Source: Clostridia bacterium
Lineage (GTDB): Bacteria; Bacillota; Clostridia; Christensenellales; Borkfalkiaceae
Direction of reading: 5' to 3'
Length of the DNA: 5,521 nucleotides
Assembly: GCA_029063275.1 (NCBI GenBank)
Contig: JAIDOO010000188.1
Location: 1-5,521 of the forward strand
Shown here: positions 1 to 5,430 of the stretch, one piece after another
Position numbering within the stretch: position 1 is the first letter of the stretch
Layout of the letters: the number at the start of each line of letters is the position of its first letter
Program-made: the position numbers and the translations under genes
The notes under the pieces: generated by a model
Databases searched by the model: none
Told to the model about the DNA's origin: nothing
The model's input: the letters and a program-made list of their open reading frames with translations, nothing else

Positions 1-564
1 GTATTTGATTTGTCATTTTTGCATCCTATTCCGAATTTGACTATCGCCGTGCCCAAAGATTTGAAAGAATTCGAAGATATGCTTGAATTCAGCGCAAAAT
101 TTGAGGCGCCGCTTGCAATACGTTATCCCAGAGAAGGAAAACACATTTTTAAAATCCACTCGCCTATAGAGCTCGGAAAATGGGAGGAACTTACCGCGGG
201 CGGAGGAAACGCCACAATTATCGCCTGCGGCGAAACTCCGGTAACATTGGCGCTTGCCTCCGCGCAAATTCTTGAAGCCGAAGGAATTTCGGTCCGAGTT
301 ATCAACGCGCGTTTTGTTAAACCGCTGGATGTCGGCATGCTGAAAAATATTAAAGAAAAATTTATTATAACCGTTGAGGACAATATGTTGATAGGCGGTT
401 TCGGTTCGCTTATAAACGGCTTTTTTGCCGGCGGTGATAAAACAATAAAAAACTTCGCTTACAAGGATTGTTTTATTCCGCAGGGCGGTATCTGTGAGCT
501 TATGGAAGATTTAGGCTTAAGTTGTCAGGCTATAACGGATTATATTAAAAATGCGATTGGATAA
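1..564 (+). CDS. dxs: 1-deoxy-D-xylulose-5-phosphate synthase, C-terminal part (5' end outside window)
   Basis: Dxs condenses pyruvate and glyceraldehyde 3-phosphate, using thiamine diphosphate, in the first step of the cytosolic MEP isoprenoid pathway. The frame is open from base 1 and begins within the conserved VFDLSFL segment, so about 187 C-terminal residues are present and the true start lies upstream. Visible landmarks are HPIPNLTIAVPKD (the usual IPNM...APKD stretch), the RYPRE motif with Arg at codon 41 (in E. coli Dxs the matching arginine contacts substrate phosphate), INARFVKPLD, VEDNMLIGGFGS and FIPQGG near the end. These belong to the end of the pyrimidine-binding domain and the transketolase C-terminal domain. 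The ThDP-binding GDG region is outside the window. An internal TTG at base 10 could be mistaken for a start, but the homology runs straight through it. The gene ends inside tlyA (14-base overlap), implying co-transcription. Identity is secure. Confidence 0.96.
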   Translation, partial: VFDLSFLHPIPNLTIAVPKDLKEFEDMLEFSAKFEAPLAIRYPREGKHIFKIHSPIELGKWEELTAGGGNATIIACGETPVTLALASAQILEAEGISVRVINARFVKPLDVGMLKNIKEKFIITVEDNMLIGGFGSLINGFFAGGDKTIKNFAYKDCFIPQGGICELMEDLGLSCQAITDYIKNAIG

Positions 565-1306
565 ATACCTGTCTGAAAAGTACGGTTCGCGTGCAAAAGC
601 AGCCACCGCAATAAAAAGCGGGTTGGTGCTTGTGAACGGAAAAATTTGCGCTTGCTCGTATGAAGTAAAGCAGACTGACAAAATTGAATTTTTGCAGGCG
701 GAAGAAAGTTTTGTTTCGGCGGGCGGTTTCAAACTAAGTAAGGCGCTTAAAGATTTCGGCTTTAACGTCGCGGAAAAAATTTTTGCCGACGTTGGTGCGA
801 GTAATGGAGGGTTTACCGATTGTCTTTTTCAAAACGGCGCTCAAAAAGTTTACTGCATTGACGTGGGCGAAAGTCAGCTTGATAAAAGTCTGCTTGACAA
901 AAACGTGGTCGTTATAGACAATTTTAATGCCAGAAATCTTAACAAAAATCTTTTCAGCGAAAAACTTGACGGCGTTGTTATAGACGTAAGCTTTATTTCG
1001 CTCACATACGTTCTCGAAGCCGTAAGCAGTCTGCTTGATAGTGGCGCAAACATTATTGCACTGATTAAGCCCCAGTTTGAATGCGAAACCAGGAATGTGG
1101 GCAAAAACGGAATAGTGAAAGACAGCGATACGCATAAAAGAATAATTGAAAAAATTTGCAACTTCGCCGAGGGGGGCAAGCTTGCCCCGAAAAAACTTAC
1201 GAACGCCCCGATTATAGCAGGAAAAAACATAGAATATCTCGTTTTGCTTGAAAAAGGCGGGACGGCTGAAAATATAAAATATTTAATAAAGTCTGTAAAA
1301 TTATAA
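551..1306 (+). CDS. tlyA: TlyA/YqxC-family S4-domain RNA methyltransferase (251 aa)
   Basis: The family joins an N-terminal S4 RNA-binding domain to an FtsJ/RrmJ-like SAM-dependent methyltransferase. Mycobacterial TlyA makes 2'-O-methylcytidines in 16S and 23S rRNA, but the function of clostridial members is less certain. Residues 1-48 carry the S4 signature (RLDKYLSE, SRAKAATAIKSGLVLVNG). The SAM-binding motif is DVGASNGGFTD (80-90), followed by IDVG (103-106), IDVSFISL (144-151) and LIKPQFE (171-177). The FtsJ-type K-D-K-E catalytic tetrad is matched by K61, D145, K173 and E228. The protein is about 30 residues shorter than B. subtilis YqxC. Several usually invariant positions differ: VSRGG reads VSAGG (A57), GAST reads GASN (N85), the DVGY tyrosine is E107, and the KLRxDxRV block is shortened. 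ATG 551 gives the canonical RLD N-terminus. It has no clear Shine-Dalgarno and overlaps the end of dxs, so translation is probably coupled. Family is secure; RNA target is not. Confidence 0.92.
   Translation: MRLDKYLSEKYGSRAKAATAIKSGLVLVNGKICACSYEVKQTDKIEFLQAEESFVSAGGFKLSKALKDFGFNVAEKIFADVGASNGGFTDCLFQNGAQKVYCIDVGESQLDKSLLDKNVVVIDNFNARNLNKNLFSEKLDGVVIDVSFISLTYVLEAVSSLLDSGANIIALIKPQFECETRNVGKNGIVKDSDTHKRIIEKICNFAEGGKLAPKKLTNAPIIAGKNIEYLVLLEKGGTAENIKYLIKSVKL
1173..1188. repeat. 16-bp perfect GC-rich palindrome inside tlyA
   Basis: GGGGCAAGCTTGCCCC is self-complementary over all 16 bases in otherwise AT-rich coding sequence. As RNA it could fold into a 6-bp stem with a four-base loop, and GAAAAAAC follows it. 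It encodes residues in the stretch EGGKLAP, which aligns without a gap to ordinary TlyA proteins. It may therefore be chance, or a fragment of a dispersed repeat tolerated in frame. No function is claimed. Confidence 0.5.
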
Positions 1307-1321
1307 AAATACAGACTTTTT
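1288..1321 (+). terminator. Rho-independent terminator candidate overlapping the tlyA stop
   Basis: A perfect 10-bp stem pairs AAAGTCTGTA (1288-1297) with TACAGACTTT (1310-1319) around a 12-base AT loop. A T-run (TTTTT, then GTTT) overlaps the end of the right arm. The tlyA stop codon (1304-1306) is in the loop and the last tlyA codons form the left arm. The stem is AU-rich with only three G-C pairs, so read-through into the NAD kinase gene is likely at some level. Its position directly before a promoter candidate supports a transcription-unit boundary. Confidence 0.65.
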
Positions 1322-1323
1322 GT

Positions 1324-1352
1324 TTGCATATTTGTATAAAAAGTTGTATAAT
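1324..1352 (+). promoter_or_regulatory. Sigma-A-type promoter candidate for the NAD kinase-argR-recN unit
   Basis: A perfect -10 hexamer TATAAT (1347-1352) stands 17 bases after TTGCAT (1324-1329), a 3/6 match to TTGACA with the key TTG intact. It lies immediately after the tlyA terminator. Transcription would start near base 1359, essentially at the GTG start codon of the next gene (1360), so the mRNA would have almost no leader. No ArgR operator-like palindrome was noticed around it. Confidence 0.5.
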
Positions 1353-1359
1353 AAGACTT

Positions 1360-2172
1360 GTGAAGGCTGGTATATATTATAACAAAAATTATCTGACCGA
1401 AAACAAACCTTATTCAGAAAAAATAAAAAAGTCGCTTGAATTATACGGCGCTTCTTGTGTTTACGTAAATGATTTTTGCGACTTGGACGGGCTTGATATA
1501 CTTTTCGTGCTCGGTGGCGACGGAACAATTTTAAACGTCGCTTCAGAATGCGCGAAGCGCGGGGTCAAGATAATCGGCGTAAATTACGGACATCTTGGTT
1601 TTTTGGCAGAGTTCGAGCGCGATAAACTCGATGATGCAATCTGGCTTGTATGTAGCGGGAAGTATACGACGGAAAAAAGAAGCCTTTTGGAAGTGGAGTA
1701 TAACGGCAAAAGCTATTTGGCGCTGAACGATCTGGTAGTCCAGCGAAACACAGGCGGAAACAGTTTCAGCAATACCGTCAGGTTTCAGGCGCGTATTAAC
1801 GGCTCTATCGTAGACAACTTTGCAGCGGACGGAATAATCGTAAGCACGCCCACAGGTTCTACGGCATACTCGCTTTCTGCGGGTGGCTCCGTTTTGACTC
1901 CCGATTTAAACGCTTTTATTATGACGCCCATTTGCGCTCATTCGTTACATTCTAGGCCTGTTGTATATAACGACAATTCTCTTCTTGAAATATTTACTGC
2001 CGATGACAGCACGCCTTTGAACATAGTTATCGACGGCATAGTAGTGTGCGGAACAGGTAAAAACACTTTTGTAAAGGTTAAAAAATCGCCGATTTTTATT
2101 GAGTTTATTACCGGTAGCGGAAGCGATTTTTTTAATAAATTATTTATAAAACTTAACATTTGGAGCAAGTAA
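1360..2172 (+). CDS. nadK: ATP/polyphosphate NAD kinase (270 aa)
   Basis: NAD kinase phosphorylates NAD at the 2' hydroxyl of its adenosine ribose to give NADP, the only known route to the NADP pool; it is cytosolic. GTG 1360 is chosen as the start because it yields MKAGIYYNKN, which matches the usual MKIGIFYN family N-terminus. Family motifs appear in order: GGDGT at 52-56 (catalytic Asp54), GVNYGHLGFL at 73-82, ALNDLVVQR at 121-129 (Asp124 replaces the common Glu of the NE motif), ADGIIVSTPTGSTAYSLSAGG at 156-176, and ICAHSLHSRP at 191-200. Ser177 stands where most homologues have Pro after SAGG. Length is normal. There is no Shine-Dalgarno; TATAAT ends only seven bases upstream. The stop codon abuts the argR ATG directly. 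Identity is secure. Confidence 0.95.
   Translation: MKAGIYYNKNYLTENKPYSEKIKKSLELYGASCVYVNDFCDLDGLDILFVLGGDGTILNVASECAKRGVKIIGVNYGHLGFLAEFERDKLDDAIWLVCSGKYTTEKRSLLEVEYNGKSYLALNDLVVQRNTGGNSFSNTVRFQARINGSIVDNFAADGIIVSTPTGSTAYSLSAGGSVLTPDLNAFIMTPICAHSLHSRPVVYNDNSLLEIFTADDSTPLNIVIDGIVVCGTGKNTFVKVKKSPIFIEFITGSGSDFFNKLFIKLNIWSK
2162..2165 (+). promoter_or_regulatory. Ribosome binding site of argR
   Basis: GGAG lies seven bases before the argR ATG and inside the last codons of the NAD kinase gene. It is the clearest Shine-Dalgarno sequence in the window and shows that internal operon genes here do use this signal, in contrast to the first genes of the units. Confidence 0.65.
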
Positions 2173-2625
2173 ATGCATAGGAACGCCAGACAGCAAAAAA
2201 TTCTTGAAATTATAAACGCAAAGGAAATCGATACGCAGGAAGAACTCTGCGCCGAGCTTAATTTGGAAAATTTTAAGGTTACGCAGGCGACGGTTTCGCG
2301 TGATATTAAAGAGCTTAAGCTCTACAAGGTTTCGGGCAAGGAAAAAAAGTACAGATACGCGTGTCTTGAAAGCGACGACGAAAGCGTTTCAAGTAAAATG
2401 AAAAATATCTTCCGCGAATGCGTGCAGACCATTAATTATGCAAGTAATATTATTGTCATAAAAACCATGCGCGGCAACGGTTCTACGGCGGGTACTTTTG
2501 TCGACTCGTTACAGCTTAAAGAAATAATCGGCAGTGTCGCCGGCGACGATACTCTTTTAATAGTGGTTGATACTACTGAAAACGCGCAGTTGATTATGAT
2601 GAAATTGAGAGAGTATTTATCCTGA
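2173..2625 (+). CDS. argR: Arginine repressor ArgR/AhrC (150 aa)
   Basis: ArgR is a hexameric, L-arginine-dependent DNA-binding protein that represses arginine biosynthesis genes and in some Firmicutes activates catabolism. Residues 1 to about 70 form the winged helix-turn-helix domain, starting with RQQKILEIINAKEIDTQEEL and carrying the recognition-helix signature VTQATVSRDIKEL at 36-48. The C-terminal arginine-binding and oligomerisation domain begins near residue 80. It has GN at 101-102, D111 (aligned with an effector-contacting Asp of E. coli ArgR) and the hallmark AGDDT at 123-127. The stretch RGNGSTAGTFVD departs from the common PGNAxxxAxxID form, so arginine binding may be slightly altered. 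The ATG directly follows the NAD kinase stop and has a good GGAG site. In Firmicutes argR next to recN is a widespread arrangement, and the position does not imply that ArgR regulates its neighbours. Confidence 0.95.
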   Translation: MHRNARQQKILEIINAKEIDTQEELCAELNLENFKVTQATVSRDIKELKLYKVSGKEKKYRYACLESDDESVSSKMKNIFRECVQTINYASNIIVIKTMRGNGSTAGTFVDSLQLKEIIGSVAGDDTLLIVVDTTENAQLIMMKLREYLS

Positions 2626-4307
2626 TGTTAAAAAGATTGTACGTTAAAAACGTAGCCTTAATTTCCGAGGCGGATATCGAGTTTGACGGCGGTCTTAACG
2701 TATTGTCGGGTGAAACAGGGTCGGGTAAATCGGTTATACTCGACTCGATTAACTTTGTCCTTGGTTGCAAAGCCGACAGGACAATGATTCGTTACGGTGA
2801 AAGCGAAGCTTTTGTCAGGGCAGAATTTGTTTTGGACAAAAATTCTGACGCCGTTAAAGTTTTAAATGAATACGATATCGAAACGGACGGTGAAGTGATA
2901 ATTTCACGCAAGCTTTCATCCGACGGTAAGGGAAGTATAAAGATTAACGGCGACAGCGTTACCGCCTCTATGCTAAAGGGTGTAACACAGCATCTCGTAG
3001 ACGTACACGGTCAGAGCGAACACTTTTTTCTTTTAAGCGAAGATAATCAGTTGAAGCTTATTGACAGTCTTGCCGCAGAGAAAACTGAAAAAATCAAAGA
3101 CGGACTTGCCGATTTGATTTCGGAAAAGCGGCAGTTGAAATCAAAAATCGATTCGCTCGGCGGCGACGAGAGTGAACGCGCAAGAAAGCTTGACCTTTTA
3201 GGTTACCAGATAAATGAAATTCAAGCGGCAGGGCTTAAAGCCGGTGAATACGAAGAGTTAAAGACCAGACAAAATGTTTTATTAAATATAGAAAAAATTA
3301 TGTCGGCAATTAATGAAGCCAAAACAGTCATCGGAGGCGAAGGCGGTTGCGGCGACTGTCTTGCTTTGGCAATGCACGCAATGAACGGAATTTCGTCGAT
3401 AGACGATGGGTATGCTCAGATATACGGTCGTCTTGAAAGCGTCGGCGCTGAAATTGACGACATAAGTGAAACTCTTTCAGCTTATGCGGACAATCTGTCT
3501 TTTGACGAGGGCGAGGCAAAGCAAATCGACGAAAGGCTTGAGCTTATAAAAACTCTGATAAAGAAGTACGGCGCGGACGAAGAGCACGTTATTTCTTATA
3601 TGGAAAAGGCACAGGCTGAATTTGAAGCGATTTCGGACAGTGCGGCGCTGATAGAAAAATATATGGCGCAAATAAATAAATGCGACGAAAAAATTTACGA
3701 TTGTTGCCAAGAGCTTACAAAAATCAGAAAAGCCGTAGCTCAAAGCCTAAGCGAAAGGGTAGTGGGAGAACTTAAAACCTTAAATATACCCGACGCGCAG
3801 TTCGGTGTTTATTTCAATGAATATGACATGGCTTCGGCAGATTTGCAAAACGTGAACGGTGCGGATAAAATCAGCTTTGAATTTTCGGCAAACAAAGGCG
3901 AGCCGAAAAAGCCATTAAATAAAGTAATAAGCGGCGGCGAAATGAGCAGGTTTATGCTTGCCATTAAAACCCAGCTCAAAGATTTGAACGGAATTTCAAC
4001 CTACATTTTTGATGAAATTGACTCGGGTATAAGCGGTTTTACTGCGGCAACGGTTGCGAAAAAATTCATTGACATTTCGAGGCATACCCAGATACTGGCA
4101 GTATCGCATCTACCGCAAGTCTGTGCGGCAAGCGACGCGCAATTACTTATTTATAAGGTAGAAGAGGGCGGCAAAACAGTTACTAAAGTCAAAAAGCTGA
4201 CAAAAGAGCAAAAGGTTGAAGAAATTGTAAGGCTTACGGGCGGAAACAGCTTATCAGACGCGGCAAGACGGCATGCCGAGGAGCTCATAAATCAATTTAA
4301 AAACTAA
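2625..4307 (+). CDS. recN: DNA repair ATPase RecN (560 aa)
   Basis: RecN is an SMC-like ATPase recruited early to DNA double-strand breaks, where it promotes end tethering and RecA-dependent repair on the nucleoid. The N-terminal ATPase half has the Walker A GETGSGKS at 29-36 and the VDVHGQSEH segment near 124-132; many homologues have QH where this protein has QS. The middle (roughly 150-215 and 300-385) is rich in Glu, Lys, Leu and Ala, consistent with the two arms of a coiled coil. The C-terminal half supplies the ABC signature ISGGEMSR (S436-S441), the Walker B IFDEIDSGISG with D463 and E464, and the switch histidine H495 in VSHLPQV. Length matches the family. The ATG shares its A with the argR stop in a TGATG junction, so translation is coupled; GAGAGAG lies 11 bases upstream. 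A strong terminator follows the stop at once. Identity is secure. Confidence 0.97.
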   Translation: MLKRLYVKNVALISEADIEFDGGLNVLSGETGSGKSVILDSINFVLGCKADRTMIRYGESEAFVRAEFVLDKNSDAVKVLNEYDIETDGEVIISRKLSSDGKGSIKINGDSVTASMLKGVTQHLVDVHGQSEHFFLLSEDNQLKLIDSLAAEKTEKIKDGLADLISEKRQLKSKIDSLGGDESERARKLDLLGYQINEIQAAGLKAGEYEELKTRQNVLLNIEKIMSAINEAKTVIGGEGGCGDCLALAMHAMNGISSIDDGYAQIYGRLESVGAEIDDISETLSAYADNLSFDEGEAKQIDERLELIKTLIKKYGADEEHVISYMEKAQAEFEAISDSAALIEKYMAQINKCDEKIYDCCQELTKIRKAVAQSLSERVVGELKTLNIPDAQFGVYFNEYDMASADLQNVNGADKISFEFSANKGEPKKPLNKVISGGEMSRFMLAIKTQLKDLNGISTYIFDEIDSGISGFTAATVAKKFIDISRHTQILAVSHLPQVCAASDAQLLIYKVEEGGKTVTKVKKLTKEQKVEEIVRLTGGNSLSDAARRHAEELINQFKN

Positions 4308-4309
4308 TT

Positions 4310-4340
4310 AAATCAGCGGTCAAAAACCGCTGATTTTTTT
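4310..4340 (+). terminator. Strong rho-independent terminator after recN
   Basis: An 11-bp perfect stem (AAATCAGCGGT at 4310-4320 with ACCGCTGATTT at 4326-4336) closes a five-base loop and runs into seven consecutive T residues (4334-4340). It begins three bases after the recN stop codon. It ends the NAD kinase-argR-recN unit and isolates spoIVB. Confidence 0.93.
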
Positions 4341-4372
4341 GTATATTACCTTCAATCCTGCACACAATACTA
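4341..4372 (+). promoter_or_regulatory. Weak sigma-G-like promoter candidate before spoIVB
   Basis: The 37-base gap between the recN terminator and spoIVB must hold the spoIVB promoter if the gene is independently transcribed. AATACTA (4366-4372) matches 6/7 of the Bacillus sigma-G -10 pattern CATNHTA, and GTATA (4341-4345) matches the -35 pattern GHATR. The spacer is 20 bases instead of about 18, so the match is imperfect. B. subtilis spoIVB is transcribed in the forespore, mainly by sigma-G, which is why this class was considered. The inferred start would fall at or beside the ATG. Confidence 0.25.
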
Positions 4373-4377
4373 CTGTT

Positions 4378-5394
4378 ATGCTTTTAAGAAAAAATATTTT
4401 TAAAACCTTAATGGTATTTATAGTAACGTTGCTGTGTGTATTCGCACTGTCGCCTATAAGCGCGGCGGCGGAAAGCCAGACGCTTTATCTCGGAGGGTTT
4501 CCGGCAGGCTTTACACTTAATACCACTACGGTTGAAGTAATAGGAATTTGCGAAGTAATGACTTCGGACGGTATGAGATCACCTGCAAGAGAGAGCGGGA
4601 TTAAAACGGGCGACGTCATTGACAAAATAAACGGTGTAGAGGTCAATTGTACTAGGGACGTAAACGACATTCTTGCCGAAGATTACAAGAAATATGAAGT
4701 AACGATTTTAAGGGGCAACGACACATTGAATATCGACGTAACCCCTGCAATAGACCTTACGACAAAGTCAAAAAGGTTAGGCGTGCTCGTCAAAGACAGT
4801 ATAAACGGAATAGGTACCGTAACATATATTGATAAGACGAATAATAAATTTGCATCGTTGGGACACCCGGTTGCCGATTTGAACGGCTCGCTTATCGAGA
4901 TAAACGGCGGCACGGTTTACGGTTGTTTTATATATGACGTAAAAAAGGGAGTTAAGGGAACACCCGGAGAGCTTCGCGGCGCGTTTGAAGGCTCGACTAT
5001 TCTGGGTAAAGCAAAAGTAAATTGCGCGTGCGGAATTTACGGAGACCTTTCAGACAATTACGACGTATCAAAACTTATTAAAGTAGAAAAGGGAAGTATC
5101 GACAGTGTAAAAATGGGTAAGGCTTGCATTTACTCTACCCTTGAAGGCAGTGAAGTGCAAAAATACGAAATATCGATCGTCAAGGTCGATAAAAACAACA
5201 AGGATAACAGAAATTTCGTAATAAAAATCGACGACGAAAAGCTGATATCAAAGTCCGGCGGTATAGTGCAGGGAATGAGCGGAAGTCCGATTGTTCAAAA
5301 CGGCAAAATTATTGGCGCGGTAACACACGTGTTTATTAACGACCCAACCCGCGGGTACGGTATAGCTATAGACAAAATGCTTAATTCATATTAA
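4378..5394 (+). CDS. spoIVB: SpoIVB serine peptidase, family S55 (338 aa)
   Basis: SpoIVB is made in the forespore and exported to the space between the spore membranes. In B. subtilis it cleaves SpoIVFA, releasing the SpoIVFB protease to activate pro-sigma-K. Residues 1-32 are a signal/anchor: MLLRKN, then a hydrophobic core (about 10-27) ending SAAAES. A PDZ domain follows (about 45-115), with SPARESGIKTGDVIDKINGV as its core. The peptidase domain carries H163 in SLGHPV, D286 in KIDDEKL, and nucleophile S301 in QGMSGSPI, followed by GAVTHVFINDP and GYGI. The His-Ser and Asp-Ser spacings (138 and 15) agree with those reported for B. subtilis SpoIVB (142 and 15). The protein is nearly 90 residues shorter than the 426-residue B. 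subtilis protein, mainly between the anchor and the PDZ domain. ATG 4378 is preferred over TTG 4339, which lies in the recN terminator T-run. No Shine-Dalgarno is present. Confidence 0.94.
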   Translation: MLLRKNIFKTLMVFIVTLLCVFALSPISAAAESQTLYLGGFPAGFTLNTTTVEVIGICEVMTSDGMRSPARESGIKTGDVIDKINGVEVNCTRDVNDILAEDYKKYEVTILRGNDTLNIDVTPAIDLTTKSKRLGVLVKDSINGIGTVTYIDKTNNKFASLGHPVADLNGSLIEINGGTVYGCFIYDVKKGVKGTPGELRGAFEGSTILGKAKVNCACGIYGDLSDNYDVSKLIKVEKGSIDSVKMGKACIYSTLEGSEVQKYEISIVKVDKNNKDNRNFVIKIDDEKLISKSGGIVQGMSGSPIVQNGKIIGAVTHVFINDPTRGYGIAIDKMLNSY

Positions 5395-5414
5395 GACAAA
5401 ATTCCTCATATAAT
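5386..5414 (+). promoter_or_regulatory. Sigma-E-like promoter candidate for the downstream gene
   Basis: TCATATT (5386-5392) fits the Bacillus sigma-E -35 pattern KMATATT at all seven positions. It is followed after 14 bases by CATATAAT (5407-5414), which matches the -10 pattern CATACAAT at 7/8. The spacer length is within the usual 14-15. The same -10 also contains TATAAT, so sigma-A recognition is possible, although no good TTGACA lies at the right distance. The -35 overlaps the spoIVB stop codon and the -10 is in the left arm of a hairpin. The predicted start is near 5419-5422, at the next gene's ATG. Consensus patterns are from B. subtilis and their transfer here is an inference. Confidence 0.45.
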
Positions 5415-5430
5415 TGTATATGAGGAATTT
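5399..5430 (+). terminator. Perfect 14-bp hairpin after spoIVB that also contains the next start codon
   Basis: AAATTCCTCATATA (5399-5412) pairs without mismatch with TATATGAGGAATTT (5417-5430) around the loop ATTG. It starts four bases after the spoIVB stop. The stem has only four G-C pairs and the following T-tract is broken (TTTATCTTTT), so it is a moderate terminator candidate for spoIVB at best. The ATG at 5420-5422 lies in the right arm, so any read-through RNA would hide it in the stem. Confidence 0.6.

Noticed and set aside
1161..1215. The palindrome region as an insertion disrupting tlyA
   Set aside because: The frame stays open and the encoded stretch aligns with other TlyA proteins without an extra block, so insertion is not supported.
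734..1329. Minus-strand open frames of 133 and 151 codons opposite tlyA
   Set aside because: They lie fully opposite a gene with strong family motifs, show no recognisable domains, and are best explained as shadows of tlyA.
1324..1359. TTG at 1324 as a start for NAD kinase, adding 12 residues
   Set aside because: The extra residues (MHICIKSCIIRL) have no counterpart in the family, and the TTG overlaps the promoter candidate. GTG 1360 gives the canonical MKxGIxYN N-terminus.
2160..2180. ArgR self-regulation through an ARG box near argR or the NAD kinase promoter
   Set aside because: I looked for TGAAT...ATTCA-type palindromes around 1320-1370 and 2150-2180 and saw none.
3328..3743. Minus-strand open frames opposite the middle of recN
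   Set aside because: Their composition is not protein-like, they have no start signals, and they mirror the coiled-coil codons of recN.
4339..4377. TTG at 4339 as a start for SpoIVB, adding 13 residues
   Set aside because: The codon uses the last two T residues of the recN terminator and has no ribosome binding site. ATG 4378 gives a normal basic-then-hydrophobic signal sequence.
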